A stretch of DNA of 64,000 bases from Urechis unicinctus (GCA_034190875.2 CM067343.1:43018609-43082608); one strand, 5' to 3'; shown: positions 31,480-46,518, counted from the stretch's first letter. The notes: a model not told the origin generated them from the letters alone. Program-made: numbers and translations.

Positions 31480-31519
31480 AGACTCCAGGGGTTCCGCTAC
31501 GCTTCTCGCCCTAGAGTCT
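31480..31519 (+). other. Inverted repeat, 11-bp arms with one mismatch
   Basis: AGACTCCAGGG and CCCTAGAGTCT flank an 18-base loop. The hairpin is GC-richer than its surroundings. It could be part of a mobile-element end or chance; no partner was found. Confidence 0.35.
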
Positions 31520-31993
31520 ACGAAAAGATAAGGTCTTAAATTGGCGCGTCCGAATATTCATTAGACACGTTCGGTTATCTTCGTGACCGATCAACGCAAA
31601 GGTTGTAACCCGGATTGACCTTAATTGCGCGTGTCTGGCTTGTGATACGCACCCTCGGTTCTATGTGACGTCATGGACATTGTAGTGGTCTGCGTCCAAT
31701 GAGAACACATTGAATGTCTTCTGGAATTATGGGGCGTCTCAAAAGTTCAAATTGGCACCACAACAAATGCTTTAATGCTTAGCTGCACGATGGTATGTTT
31801 ACTGCATCTCTCGCTGACTGTGTGATTAACGGTGCCACTCAGCGTGAACAACAAATCGGAGTGTTATAGGATGTGTGCCCGGCTCATAAAAATCACTCCA
31901 CCGGTTGGACTAGTTCTTCGGAACTTGTAGAACTGACCAATGAGAGACAACGACTTAAAAGTATCAGAGAGTGACCGAGAGACACGGGTTGTG

Positions 31994-32028
31994 ATTGGAG
32001 CATCCCAAATCTGGGATGCCTGTCCAAT
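31994..32028 (+). other. Compact 14-bp hairpin with a 3-nt bulge
   Basis: ATTGGA-GCATCCCA pairs with TGGGATGC-CTG-TCCAAT across an AATC loop, giving 8 bp plus 6 bp of perfect pairing with only CTG bulged. It could be an RNA structure or an element end. It is too short for an ordinary microRNA precursor. Confidence 0.45.
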
Positions 32029-32280
32029 TCAAGATATTAAGCTCGCCCAGACCTGAAGGCGAGACTATTGAATATCAGTAACAAGTAAACAGCGCCCGCA
32101 GCCATCGGGCTGGGGGACCTTGACTATATCAACCGTGAAAGTGCACGCTTTCGGCTCGAAATTCCATTTGAAGAAAAATAGTAATTAAGTTATTCCCCCT
32201 GCCTTACCTGGGCACGACAGAACAAAAACGTCGTACATAGAGAATAATGCACACAATTATTGACGCCTATAGCATTAATG

Positions 32281-32360
32281 ACATCTTATTGCGCATCGCA
32301 TATTGTTTTGTCTTATATTCACATCTTATTGCGCATCGCATATTGTTTTGTCTTATATTC
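32281..32360 (+). repeat. Exact 40-bp tandem duplication
   Basis: The 40 bases 32281-32320 are repeated without change at 32321-32360. The unit begins ACATCTTATTGCGC and ends TCTTATATTC. Perfect identity implies a recent duplication; two copies only. Confidence 0.97.
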
Positions 32361-32699
32361 ACATTTGCAAATCAGTAAGGCTGATGTAAATGCTAATCCA
32401 TTCGTCTCCGGGGGCCATGCGTTATCTGATTTTTAGGCAGTAAACTCCAATTACGGTACCGCGAATGGCCAAATATTTAAGTATTGTATATGTATGTATG
32501 TATTGCCCGTGATGCAAAGTGCGATATAGAAAGGATATGCAGCTGAGTGGTTTGAGCATATGTCGGTAATGTAGCGCAATAATGTGGTACCACAGGTGTA
32601 CATGGAGGCACGCAAATGCTTGGCTGAAACCTTAATCTCAAATAAGGCTCTGTGTAATCAGATAGGGATATCAACTAAACAAAGAGATATAAGCATGAT

Positions 32700-32797
32700 A
32701 CCGTAATTTATTTATGTACATATATACATTAATGCATGTATACATAAAAAATATATATATATATATTTATATATTAATCTATATATATATATATATG

Positions 32798-32862
<65 letters not shown>

Positions 32863-32895
32863 CAATATATGTATATATATGTATGTGTGTGAGAG
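32700..32895 (+). repeat. TA-rich microsatellite array
   Basis: ATATAC/CATGTATA words are followed by several (TA)n runs, the longest about 32800-32860, and end in GTATGTGTGTGAGAGTATGTGTG. Frames through it are artefacts. Confidence 0.9.
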
Positions 32896-35800
32896 TATGT
32901 GTGTAAGTATTGCGGGTTCTTGCATGAGTAAATACGTATTTAAGTGTATTCATCAACCCCTGCATTCTGCCCCATAGAAAGTGAGCATCATGTAAGAAAC
33001 CGACATGGAATGCGTGCGGCACATGTTCTAGTTTGATACTTACGTGTATGGTTGCAGCCTATGTCTTGAGTTGCGGATATATGCATATATTTGGTTACAT
33101 AAGTATGATGATGGGATATTCCATTGAGCTGCAATACTGAAACAGAGGATATTTTATGTGTTATTTTCGGATCATTCTCTTTAGAGCACATGGTCATGAC
33201 ATAAGCATACAAGTCGAAGGCTACCATTTATTCGTAATATTATAATATTACTGAGATAATTAGATATTCATTCTTGCGAGTACTGGTATTTTATAAAACC
33301 AGCTTCTTGAATGTCCATTTGCATAATGTGTCATTGTTGTCAATCCATCACGCAAGTTGCCGATGCCAACGTATCGTTCCTCTGATTTAGTCGTGGCATT
33401 GTAGGGCAGCTATGTTGATGTATTATGTGTGCCGTATAAGTGTTTACCGGGCTGATATTTACTGGGACTAAATTGACACGGTGACGTTGGCTGAGCATTA
33501 TCGGCTAAGAGGAATATATGTTGCCATAACAAAAGAGCTTTCCCATTCAATCAGACAATTTCTGGCTAGATTTTGTGACATTCTTCTTCTTGCGCGGAAG
33601 TGGAATGGTATCGATTAGCGTCACACAGAGCCCTTAAAGTTGAGTATGTTTGTACCACTCTCTTATCGACAAATGCAGGAACCCTGGGCTCAATGTGCAC
33701 TACCACCCGAGACAGGCACAGGGGATTGGATGATGAATGGCAGCGTCAATCTTCTTTCTATAACACCCCAGACAAAAAACATGCTCCTTGGATTGATTGC
33801 GATGTTTTGTTATGGACGCTATTATTATAGTCGCGTGACTAGAGGACTATTAGGTACAATAGCCCACAGTCTGGGAATTTGTCCAGCTCATCCTCTATTC
33901 CTCATTTTACTGTAAACAAGTAGATAGACACATAGAAAATGTTTGCGTATGCTTTTGTTGATAGTTCAAGTTTACAATTGCGATGACTGGTGCCGAATAA
34001 AACCTAACCCGCATACTTATATTGGCGATATAGATGGCCACTCGCGGAGGCCCTCTTTTTACGCACCGCATATAACCAGTTCCCTCCCCCTAAATACCCT
34101 CCCATTCCCAACACTCCCCTCCCGAATTCCCTACCATTCATGCGTCATTCAGGGATGGAAAAATGGATGAGTAAGGGGCGAGTATGTACGACAAGAATAA
34201 CATTTCCTGACAGCCATATGCAGGGTAATATCTTCATTCGATAAGCTTCACTAAGAATGTAAACAACAAAGGAAGCTTCTACGGCAATTTGTATCTGTCA
34301 AAATAGTTATAGATGGCTGCCTTTTGTTGTGATTAACCCGCTTGACCTCTGATGTAACCCGGATGTAAGTTTTTCGATTAGAGGAAACGGTGCATAATGG
34401 TGCCACCTGGATAGTTTGAGGCTTAATAAATTCCTCATTGACGCGGAAGGCAATTACTAGTTATTGTTATGATAATAATGGGCACAGATGCACAAAAAAT
34501 GCACAAGATATTTTGGAAAACAAGTTACAAGAAAAAGTAGAAATGCAATCGCTTTGACTGGGTTCGCTTGTTCACAGAGTCTGATTCGATACTAACACCA
34601 TAACAATCTCAAAGCCTGGAACTGTATCATACATATTTTACTCTTTGCCTTTAGCTTTCCCTATGTAACTGGTGAATGATTGGGATAATCGCCATGTACT
34701 GAAATAGCACCTTTGCATACTTTAGTGAAGCTCCTTTGCTAATATGAATAAACCCGCGTCTCCTACCATCACTGATCTTCCTACAAAAACTCCATTAACT
34801 GAGGCCCCTTGAACCGACGAGGCATCTATACAAATGATCATAGGATTTGACTTGATTGGATTACTCTTTGTTGCTCAAACCGATAGCTGGTAGACCTTTG
34901 CAATGAGATAACCCACAGGCTGCAATATACGTGCTGTGGCACTTCATCAGCATAAAAAAACTGCTCTGGAACCCAATACAGAGCCAATGACAAAGTATTC
35001 TGTCTGCACATTTTCACAACTATGACAATATCATTGCCCACGAGTATATACTTAACAATAGAGCATTGTTACACCGTGATCGATCAAGTTACTGTTAGGC
35101 ATTAGGTTGCTGAATTTAGCTTCACAAAATGCATCCCCTTGGAACTCCACTTTATAGTTACTGAAAATGTGCTAAGCTATACGATTGATCAGGGCTTGGG
35201 GTAATCAAGCGTGGTGCGATATGGATTCGAAATATAACGAGTACCACTGACACAACTTGATCGCATCTTTTGTAGATTGAAGAGAAAAGTAACGACAAAC
35301 TGGTTCCTCCTATCTGCTGACACTGAAACATTTAGGACATATCAGAAGCCTAATCAATGCCAACAAATCCACCTCTGTCTCCATCCCACATCACATTATC
35401 GTATTGGACAATTCGATTATCCTGCGTGATTATGGAACGATGTCGCAAAAGAAGGCATTTCACTTGCGATATCAAGCCCAATACACTTTGTGTGACCCGC
35501 TGGTCTCCGCTGGTCCTTTGCTAATCTTGTATATTTCGTTTTACCTTAGGTTCCTTTACAACGCCGAGCGAGCGTTATTGGGCATTTTCCACGGTTGCAC
35601 ATTTAAGGGACATTATATGACCATCGATCCGAACCAGCTAGGCGGTACTGCCTCAATACATGCCACAGTTACACTTTACCAATAATTTGTCGTTAGACTC
35701 CTTTAGGCAACTTCTCATTGAGTTTTTAACTATTTTATTTGCAGCACGCCATACCCGTTGTTCATCATATGTGCCATAAGAGAACACCGATTGTACGCAG

Positions 35801-37373
35801 GGAATAGTTAATTCAATACGTACGTAGCCTTTCCAATTATGTACCGGCAAAACCATCAGTAGCCAATCACATTATTGCCTGCACCACAGAACACGTTGCT
35901 GTATGTTGATTGTGATAAAACCTTAGGGTAAATGCACAAGAACCGAGCTTCATACATAACTAAATAACATTTTGGAAGTATCCAATTTCCTAATGCTTTA
36001 CCTATCTACAGGTAGGAAACTGCACTTTGCGATTAAGTGAAACTGATTGTGCGAGCGCAAAGTCAGATGTTTCTTAGCAGTGACAGATGCCTTCATGAGC
36101 ATTCCTTTAATACCTACGTTTCCTAGTTTAAATCTCGAATCGTGTACATAAGCTCCCCTGATGAGGCTTCGGAAGTTTAAATTTGCTAGTGAATTGTGTA
36201 ATGCAGTCGATAACGGTCACGTTCAATAACCAGCTCCAACACATCAGACACCTAAAGCCGACGAAAACGGGTGATTTAAGTCATATCTGAATGTTTGCGA
36301 GAAGAGCATGGTTGTGCTGTGGCAGCGGGTGTGGTATATTCATACCTTTTCTTCTCTGATGCGAGAGTATCTTACATATATCCTATCGATCGTTCATTGT
36401 GGTCTCTCTGCGAAAGCGATTCTAAACAATCGGTACGGCGCCCACACAATAGACCGTCTAGATAACCACCGGTGAACGGGTCAGCGAGCACACCATCAAG
36501 TCTGCTCAGGGGAAGGACTAAATGAGGTGGAATGACGCAACAATCGAATCAAAAGGTGAAGCCATATAACGGGATTTATCAAAGCATGAAATTGTTGCTG
36601 CTTGTGCGCCGCTGGATCGGCAATCCGTTCCTATTTACATTGCCTATCGATTCTTTGCGCTCGATTCCACCACGAGGCATTATCTTTACTTTTAGGCATG
36701 TTATAACCGAGCTATACTGATTTTAGACGTTTATAATTCTTCATCTCAAATATGCCATTACCGGCGTGTTCGCTTCGCTCCTTGCTTAGCTCCTTGGCTC
36801 GGGCATAACTCATCAATCATTTAGTTGCTGCTTGATGCATTACCAGAGCAACAGTGTTTACGCTATGGCTGTTCCATTACAACAGACTTCACTATGGCAA
36901 AGAAAATTCAAATTGCTCTCATACTGTATGACGCTTAAGATATCAACAAAATATACATTTGCTTATATGTTTACATATTTCAATTCGGTATCGATGCGAT
37001 TTCATTCGGTACACGCATACAAAAGTGTTATACAATTTAGTTTGTATTGTTTCAAATGCATCAAGTAAATCGTCAAATTCATCCTAGGTTAAAGACTTGT
37101 TAACCACAGCATACAACAAAATTGCAAACACAGTCTCAGCACCAACAATGTGTTATGAAAAACAAAGCACATACTATTCAGCAGTGTTTGTTCTTATTTC
37201 AGGAAGATATAAAATATCTGTCGTCCCCGTTCGTGCTCCTGCATAATATATGTGTTAACAAAGCTAATAAAATTTAATCAAAAAGAGATTTATCATTCGT
37301 TAGATCTCTGACGCGTGCGTGAGCTTAATACGGCTATATCCTTCGGCAAATATTAACCACAGTTGAGAGCCAG
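32896..37373. other. No gene recognised
   Basis: Short overlapping frames only. The notable element is the C-run tract at 34082-34123, listed separately. Confidence 0.45.
34082..34123 (-). other. G-quadruplex / i-motif candidate (seven C-runs)
   Basis: On the plus strand seven C-runs of 3-5 bases (34082, 34086, 34097, 34101, 34107, 34116, 34121) are separated by loops of 1, 6, 1, 3, 6 and 1 bases. The minus strand therefore satisfies the usual G3+N1-7 quadruplex pattern several times over. Confidence 0.7.
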
Positions 37374-37930
<557 letters not shown>

Positions 37931-39401
37931 CAATTGCAGCTTCAGTCATTAAGTCTACCCGCTACCTCATTAAAGTTTAGCCAAAGATACATCGTCAACA
38001 TGTTGCCCATATATAAATAGTCTGTCGACACACTGCACATTGTGATTCAATACCGACAATAATCAAAAGCAACCACAAACATCTGGGATATCCCTATCCG
38101 ATAAGCACGACGTATGTTGCCAGCGGAATATTGGATACATCACTAAGGAACGGTTATTATACAGGCAATTAACGCATAGTAATACTGTCTTAGGATGGAG
38201 AAGTAAAAGAGATCCGTAACTAACGAGGCAGGGTTGGTGATTGTGTACATTATCACAGTATGGTTCTAAGACACGTTTTCATATTGAGCCAACATACATG
38301 ATGTTAGTTGGGCTTTTGAGATTTTACGAATGTGGATAACCGAATAAAATACCCGTACCTGAGGTTAACAAACAGAATCAAAGCTAGAACACGCACCAGA
38401 CGAGACAAGGGAAGGGTCAAGGCAGAACAATGTGAGATGTTATTTACTCCTTTTGGGATGTAAGCATTGGACTGTTCTACTCTGACTTAAGTGATGTAGG
38501 TGCCACATTTGAGTCGTTAAGATCATATACCAAATCACGCGAAGAAGTAGCAATGGCAGTAAGCTTGTGATGACTGATCCGACATGCACCGCAATGCTGG
38601 CGCGAGCAAACAGTGCGTAGGATCTGTTTATGTACATGGATATGCACAAGTGTATAAATATATAAGGATAAGAAAGATATTGTGTATGCACTATTACACC
38701 GTAAAGCATAACAATGATAGTATATTTAGTTTCTCATTCCCATAATATCGGTCACTGCTTGCCACAACTTTCCATCAACCGAAAGCCTTTGGCACTCTTT
38801 GTTAAACTGGAAATATTGTTGGATTTGAGTGCATTTGTCATCACTGCAAGACGGCATGCATACGTAGCTTGTGAGGCTCTTGACTGGTACATGCAATGCA
38901 AGTGTACTTTGTCTTATTCCAGTACAAACCTTTGTTGGCATAATTGGATCATTTCAAAACTCCTATTGGATATTCTCTAGGCATCAAATATCCCCTCAAT
39001 TAACAGCACAATAGCTTCGGACCTGGTGCAGTTTTAACCGGAGTCATTCATTTGCAGCCATGAGCTCATAGCACTACAACTAGACATGCGCTGTAGTCAC
39101 CATCATGTTGACTCATACGATAAATGTCGGTCTTGTGGTTGTTTGATACTGATGTGTAAGGATTAATGCTATCTGATAACGCATACATGTCCGTTGTCCA
39201 TTTGTTTTTATTGGTGTTAGCGATTGCCAGACATGCACCAAATGCAGAAAAGTGCTCAGATATGCTTCAGACTTATTAACCCACGCCGTATCGTTTCATT
39301 GGATGTAGGTGAAGGCACAGACCATTCTAAATCACACATTCTAAATCCCACTCTAACATTAGCATGACCAAAAGACCTATAGTTGTATAAATTTCAACTT
39401 A

Positions 39402-39471
39402 CGTGGGTGTTCTTAAGGAGGTGCGACTATTTGTCGCATGGTACCCTCCTCTCAGCCAATCAGAGCCCACG
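39402..39471 (+). other. Nested three-stem hairpin containing a CCAAT box
   Basis: CGTGGG (39402)/CCCACG (39466), AGGAGG (39416)/CCTCCT (39445) and TGCGAC (39422)/GTCGCA (39433, 5-base loop) nest in one 70-base fold. The right flank carries AGCCAATCAGAGC, a consensus CCAAT (NF-Y type) box also common in non-autonomous DNA transposons. It may be a structured RNA, a promoter piece or a small transposon remnant. Confidence 0.4.
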
Positions 39472-41869
39472 AAAAAGTTCGGTCTATTTCTCATGTCGCC
39501 GGCTAGCCTCGCGATAAGGGCAATATCACTCAGCTTCTTTGTACGTCATCGAGCAGCACAACTTTGTCAGGGCTAGACTATAGAGACATCAGATATCAAG
39601 CCCAGCTTGCACGTGTTATAACAGGGGCTTTCTAAAAAGCGCTTTGCTAGCTTAACGTTGATCTGGTCGGGTGTTGCGGGAAGACACGGTATTCTTGCTG
39701 TGATACAAAATCATAACATCTAAAAAGCTTGGTTGTACGGACTATGGGACGACATACTCGACAAGGATTATATACAGAAACACTGACAAAACTTTATTTG
39801 GGGTAATGCTGAATACGAAGCATTGCAAGTGATTTTCCAAATCAAACGTTATATGAAACTGTTTATATGATTAACCGAAAACGCAACCCGATGTTAGAAT
39901 TGATGTAATCAAAGAATGAAAACAACGCTGCCGATGTTGTGGACCAAAAGTCCGCTTTTGCTGACAAAAAGATGACGATTCATTTAATCAGAGCATCTCT
40001 TGGAGGTGAAGCCTATTTTAGAACTGACTAGAGCGGAGGATGCGTGATGGGGCGATAGCGTTTCGCTTTGTACACTTAATTGAATGATTCCGGTGAACGG
40101 CATAGCCAATCAGCACTTGAATATGACCTTGAGATGCTTGCAACCATGTGATCCTACAACTGTTTTGAACTGCTAAGCGTTTCAAACCACTTATACGTTT
40201 GTTCATATCTGAAATATGGTCCTTAATGCACTGAACATTGCTTATAGATTGGATATATTAATTGTCTTTCGCGAAAGCTCGTGCTCACACAATGCTGATT
40301 GGCAAGGCATGCTGTTTTATGCTTGAATTACAATTTAAACTCTGATGGTTAATCATATTTGATGTCAATTACTGGTCAGAGTTACGCGCCAATTAAGTTG
40401 CACACAATGAAGCTAACTTTGTGTTGTGTTAATGTACACAATGGTCTTCGTAGCGCTGATTGAGGGTAACAGCGCCCTAGATAAAGCAATGTTGGTGCAT
40501 TTAGTGCATCGCGAATTCTCTCCGTAACTGATAACGATTCGACACATTTCATCTTATATCGCTCGCATGAAACAACAGATAATATCATATAACCTTCTTA
40601 CGCTTTTAAGTAATGAAAAACATTTATACCACGATAGCCAATGTTGCCAGTATCCATAAAGGTATGTGACCGGGATAGAGGTGCTGATTTTGCGTTGAAC
40701 GCCAACTGGCATTAAACACTCATTAACCAAAGTGTTTCGTCCTGCTTACTACAGACGGTGGCTGTATTTGGTTTTCAATAAAACAAATGCTCTCCGCTGC
40801 GTTGGATTAATGAGGCTCACCAGATTAATTCGGCGCCATTTGTCTCGATGGAGAAATTCGAAAAGCATTGTCCATGTAAATAATGCCGCTACGAATTAAT
40901 AGAAAGTCAGCTGGTTTTCGAAACATGCAGATCTACACATTGCATCGCAAATCCTTCATTCTGACCAAGCGAATAAATAGATTAAAAAAATATTACACCT
41001 GAAAGTATCTGCCATTGCCCTTCACTTCTTTAAGAGTTGAGGTGTATGCGTGATATTTATACATATACAGGACAATGTAACGTTTACTAACAAATTAAGG
41101 TGGTTGTTTATTGGGTCAAACGTAATATATGAAGACGTTATAAAGGCATTTTTACAGTTTAATCGGAATATATGTTTTGGATAAAACAATCCGATTTTTA
41201 CTACAAAACATTTGTATTTCAGCGGTTTTGCTAGCCAGGCGACATCAGAAAAATCGCTTTGTGGCAATTTGTTCAAATCAAAATGCGCAGATGTCTCTTG
41301 TGGCTGCTCGCATGCTGTTTTTAAAAAGTCAAGTATATACATATTATCATATCTAATTATATGAGTTCACTTTTAACAACGATCAAACGACTATAATATG
41401 CACTCATCACAAATAAGTGGAACGTTGGGAGTATAGGAATGCTAGTGAACCAGTAATTTTATTAATTAACTATAAAGAGGGCAACAAAGTTATCACAACC
41501 ACAATTGCTAACCGGTCAAAATCCATATTATTGATAAAACAACTATTTCAACCAAATATAATGAACAGATGTCAGGAGTTTTATACATTATTGGATGCGT
41601 AATGCCAAGGTTATTATTGAAAGCCAAATGGGAGAGCCACATTATCACAGACTAGCGACAGGCAACTCATATCATGCCATCAATGTTATCCTCCCGATAT
41701 TTCGTGAGACTGCTGACTATGCTTGCACTACTCTGACCCAATCGAATGCACATCCTAGAGATACATATTGCTGTGCGGTACAGCCGGGCACCGTAAAGGC
41801 CACCATGCATGTTCTACTTCTGACACAATACAAAAGCAGCAGTAAAATCAATTGAGGGTTGATGTTCGG

Positions 41870-41913
41870 CCCTCCCCCCGCCCCGCCCCGACAACACTCC
41901 CCCCCCCCCCCCC
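41870..41913 (-). other. G-quadruplex candidate with a 15-C homopolymer
   Basis: Plus-strand C-runs of 3, 6, 4 and 4 bases separated by single bases (41870-41889) are followed by 15 consecutive C at 41899-41913. The minus strand gives a tight G4 pattern with 1-base loops. Confidence 0.7.
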
Positions 41914-44900
41914 ACACTACCATCGGGACCCCTTAGAAGAAGTTCCTTATTTCTTCTACTATCAGCGTCTCTACAGCTCGCCCCATCCCTCCGGCGGACC
42001 TCTAGTCAAGCCGAGCCATGCATGCATACAACCTATTTGACAGAAGCTCCCCGCGTAAATGCCATCAGTGAACGTGTGTCGACAAATGGCTGAGAACACG
42101 GGCGACTAAAGCATGGCCGGAAACCACTAAGAAACGTGCGTGTCTGAGCAAAGCAGAGCTCACCATACACGCAGGCGGTCACGCTATCACAACCCTGCCG
42201 TAGTTTAGGGTGGGGATGTATAGAGTGGCATAGTTTTGCCCTGAATATGATGTTAGGATAGCACGGAATGAAATCTGCTATTTTCAGAAACGCACACAGT
42301 GGCAGAGATTTCACCAGAGGTGCCCTGCCAAGCAACGATAAACCGGATTACACTGCGCATATGATACTCAAAAACGTTACAGATAAATCTACAATAGCAA
42401 ACAAACCTGCGCGAATTTAGCGCAACATTGCATCATGGGTAAATATTACAAACAACTGTCCTAACTTTACTTACTCGCCGTGTAGGACTTTGCTGGCCAA
42501 TTGCTTGCTCTAATCAAAATCCGATGCCTCTCATCTTGGATTTACTCATTCCAAATGCAGTGAAGAGGCGTTTGTTAAAACCCCTGCTTGCAAGGAAACT
42601 ATTGCCTAAGCCTATACCTAGCCGTCACAGTAAGACCATTGTGGAGGAATTCGATCCAGTACCCGCACTAAAAAAGTGACGGGCAATCAGAAAGTCATTC
42701 TGGGGCTGTTAAAAGACGACAAGACAGATGAGCTTGTCCTCTAAAAAAGTTCTTTGGGTAGTTGGGTAATTCCTAGGAATTAAGCATATGAATGTTCCAT
42801 CCACTTTTTGGCGATCTCATTGCGATTACGGAGGGCGTGTACCCCCAGATACACCATACACTATGGAAGATACTCTAGCTGTGGGTTAAGTGCCAGCTTG
42901 CTCCTCAAATCCAGCTTCAGACAGCCAAACAGGACAATAAACTTGAACTCACCAGCCCACATGTTTGATGAATCCAGGTCCTTTATCACAGCCTACAATT
43001 GAACAGAGAACGATTTGCGTTTGCCTTAGTGGTGACAAACTTTTCGATTCTCAAACTGGATATATTTTTGTGCAGATATATTCTACGCATGATATATTTG
43101 AATCACAAAACTGTTTTAGTGCTTATGAGTCAGACAAGCTACCAGTTCAAATCACATCCAGTCTGCTCTGTGACAAATGACACGCTTACAACCAGAATAT
43201 CCAAATCAACACCATTTTGAAGAATTGCGGGCACAAACATATTTATCCATAGCCTTAACCGATGTGAATAAAATATAAGCAGTCGCATGCGATCCTTAGT
43301 AAAAAATCTTTCTTGTTTGAGTAAACCAAGCGATTTATGGCGCACAGCATTACTCTCATAGCTAAAGTCGTAAACAATGTGGCGGCTAAGTCAAAACATC
43401 GACCTTATTATTCGATATTTAACTGAAACACACCACGCCATTGTGCAACACAAAACGTAATAGAAGCAACATCATAATGGGTTGGTTCTATTTTTCTTAG
43501 ATCTATTGATGTCGTACAGTAGCAGCGTCGTGAGGGCATATCACACGGGGCTGGTTCGGTTTATGCGGATATAGTGGCTACATTTCGGTCTTGAATCCAA
43601 ACGATGGCGGTATAAGATGGTCGATTGCTTCCATTATCAGCAGTCTTTGTACTATATCGGTAGGTTGATGGGGGAAGAATGTGCTGGTTTGCATCATATC
43701 CTAATTGATTTAACAAAATCGATGCATTTGTATGCGAATGGAGTTCCCCACTAATCAGTTTATGTACATTTGCTTACATGTGCGCATCTGAATTCACTGG
43801 TTTAAGTAATCTGATTATCACGTGCCAAACGTCAGTCAAGTTAGTGGATGTTGTTATTCTCGATTGGATACTCGCCAGAGTACTTTCTCTTATTAGCCCT
43901 GTCACGCTTTGTCATTATGTAGTGATTAATTGTATTGCCGGAATGTTATAGAACTATGCTGAGATGTTGCTTGTTATGAGGCGTCGCTGTTAGATTAAAG
44001 AAACGATTATACTTATCATATTTGTTTTATGCTCCCCGATTGATGTTTGCAGCTATCGAAGAATAATGTTATGGGCAATTTATCGATAGCTACTACAACA
44101 AAATCTACATTGTAATCTCATGTAATATTTCATATATAAATGCTATCTACCTTTGTTGAAAAACATCGGGAATTCGATGCTGTAGTTTGATGCTGCAATT
44201 GTGATAAGCATCGGTCAACATATGAGCTAGCATGATTAATGGGTGCTGCTGTACGCCAATGAGAAAATTGCAATCGGGAATGGCATGATTGCCGCTCTGC
44301 ATTGAATCAGGTGGATGCTATGAAACATCGATAACGTAATGCTGAGATAAGTCACTGGTGTTATTCCATTTGCATACGGCAATGCCATCGAAATCCAATG
44401 AGGCGGCACGTTAAGCCACAGCCAGTTTATCCATGCTTTATTCGAACGATTACTTAATTCCTTCTGCACTGCGTTACCAAATACCGAATTATCTCGGGCT
44501 GAGGGCGTTTGAGATAAATCAAGATTTGTTTATGTCAAAGTTTCACTACGAGTTGTATGGAGAAAGCAGTATCATCAAAGATTAGGCATAGTATGTCGGT
44601 ATAGGCTAAACGATATATCAGTACTGCGAAGTGATGCATTATTTGTTCTAATAAAATAATCAACTTCAAACAGCACAACAAATATAAGCGCCATGTCACT
44701 CTGAGGCACTATAGGTATATGGCATTGTACGAGGTTTTTCAAAGGAGGAAGTAAATGTTAACAATGTTACACAAACGGCTTTATTATTCCCAGTATCTTA
44801 AGGATTTCCTCATTACGATACCTTTGCCAAGTGCATGATAGCTTAGCAACATAATAAGAACAAAAATATAAGTAATGTTTCGGGCATAAAAAATTGTTGA

Positions 44901-46518
44901 TAGCCGGTTTTTAATTCCACAGCAGCGACAGCTACTGCTAGAAATTCAAAAATACAAACATTGCATAACATTCGGTTAATAATAATTCATCGATACTTTA
45001 TCATTATGACACTCATATACATAGTGATCTAGTGCAGTGGATCAGACCATGTATGCCATACTCTCCCTGATGTAAAGCAGAGAAACACCAATTTATAACC
45101 AAAGTTCCGATTCAGCCATCGCCACTAACACAAAGTTTTGTTCTTGCAAAGGGTTTACCATTAGCGATGAACGGCCTTTAATAGCACCTAGTCTTGGCAA
45201 CGACTCATATAAAAGCATCGAGCTATGAATGTTGCTTCATTACTCAAAGCTCTACGCGTTTCCATGCTAGTCATCACACAGATACTTAGCTCGTAGAATT
45301 ATCATTACGTTTAACTAGGTGTCCAAGCAGTTTCTGTTAGCAGCTCGCAAATTGCCATATTGTGAAAGTTACATGCAATGCAATTACCTTTATGAATATA
45401 CATGATCGGCGCAAATAATAAAATGACAAAATATTATCAGGCTTAGGTTGATCGTGAAAGACCGAGAGTAAACAACACTGTGCATGGTTTTAGGCCAGGA
45501 TTAACGGATTCTAACTCACGTATTAGTAAAATAACTGCCTTCAATTAGCCAATTGAGGCTTCGAAATATTTACCAGTAACATTTCACATAATTCAAATGT
45601 ATGTTTTTAGATGTAATTTCAAGGATGTATCCAATATATATTGTCATAGGTAATAGCAATGCACCCCAATTTGTTGGTGTATTTAAAAGGAAGAAATAGC
45701 AACAATCTATTCTAACAATCAAGTGTGCGAAAATTAATCGGCATGTATATGCTGTACACCAAAGCAATGTATATATTGTGCCTACCGTCTGTATGATTAT
45801 GAACATAACAGAACGCTTAGTCTAGCAGGCGTATCAAACGGTGTATGGTACCTCATCGCTGAACAAGAGCAGAGGTCCAAGCGTGTTGTACCTTCATGAA
45901 ATACTCCAGGCACAACGCAATAGCACCAGTAATAAAGGTCCGCGTTAGAGCGATTAGGTCGTTCGGCAACATCACGATGATTGAAAATATTCCAGCCGTG
46001 TTCGTCTTGATCTATCAGTTAAAATTGAAAGTTACAAATATTTAATTATAAACCAGCATTTTCGCTATTGTTCTCTGGCATTCAAATTATGTAAATCACG
46101 GTTCTTCTTTTAAAGAGGCGTTGTTTTGCGCTAAATGCCCCTGTATGTTAGACGTTCGGGTAATTTCCGGTTACATATCCGAGCAATATCCGCTGCCTAG
46201 GGTTGCGATTATATGCGTCATTTTTTTTATTGCAATAACTAATGGTGCGAACTAAACATTTGTGGTAAACAAATGCATATGTGGACCAATTTGCAAGTGG
46301 TAAGATACAATCGATTAGGAGGAGAAGGTGTATGCTATCCAGACAAGTAGTCCTTTGTAGCTGAATATCATAATATATGTACATATGTAACAAAACAATA
46401 TTTCTGTGGTTTCGATAAATAATCAGAGCCTAATAAGAAAAACTCTTATATAACATGTCATTACTCGGTAACATACGTTGTAGAGTCGATGCAGCTCTTT
46501 CAGAAGGGAAACTATAGC

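Larger units (their letters stand above)
30599..32280. other. Intergenic sequence upstream of the GPCR; no gene recognised
   Basis: Somewhat GC-richer than most of the window. It contains the hairpins listed separately and a repeated word AGCCGAGATG (about 30665 and 30726). No promoter element for the receptor could be defined with confidence. Confidence 0.4.

Noticed and set aside
32281..32360. CRISPR-like repeat
   Set aside because: The two 40-base units are directly adjacent with no spacers, in a eukaryotic context.
44051..44091. 9-bp inverted repeat AGCTATCGA/TCGATAGCT
   Set aside because: Short, with a 23-base loop and no target-site duplication or partner copy; plausible by chance.
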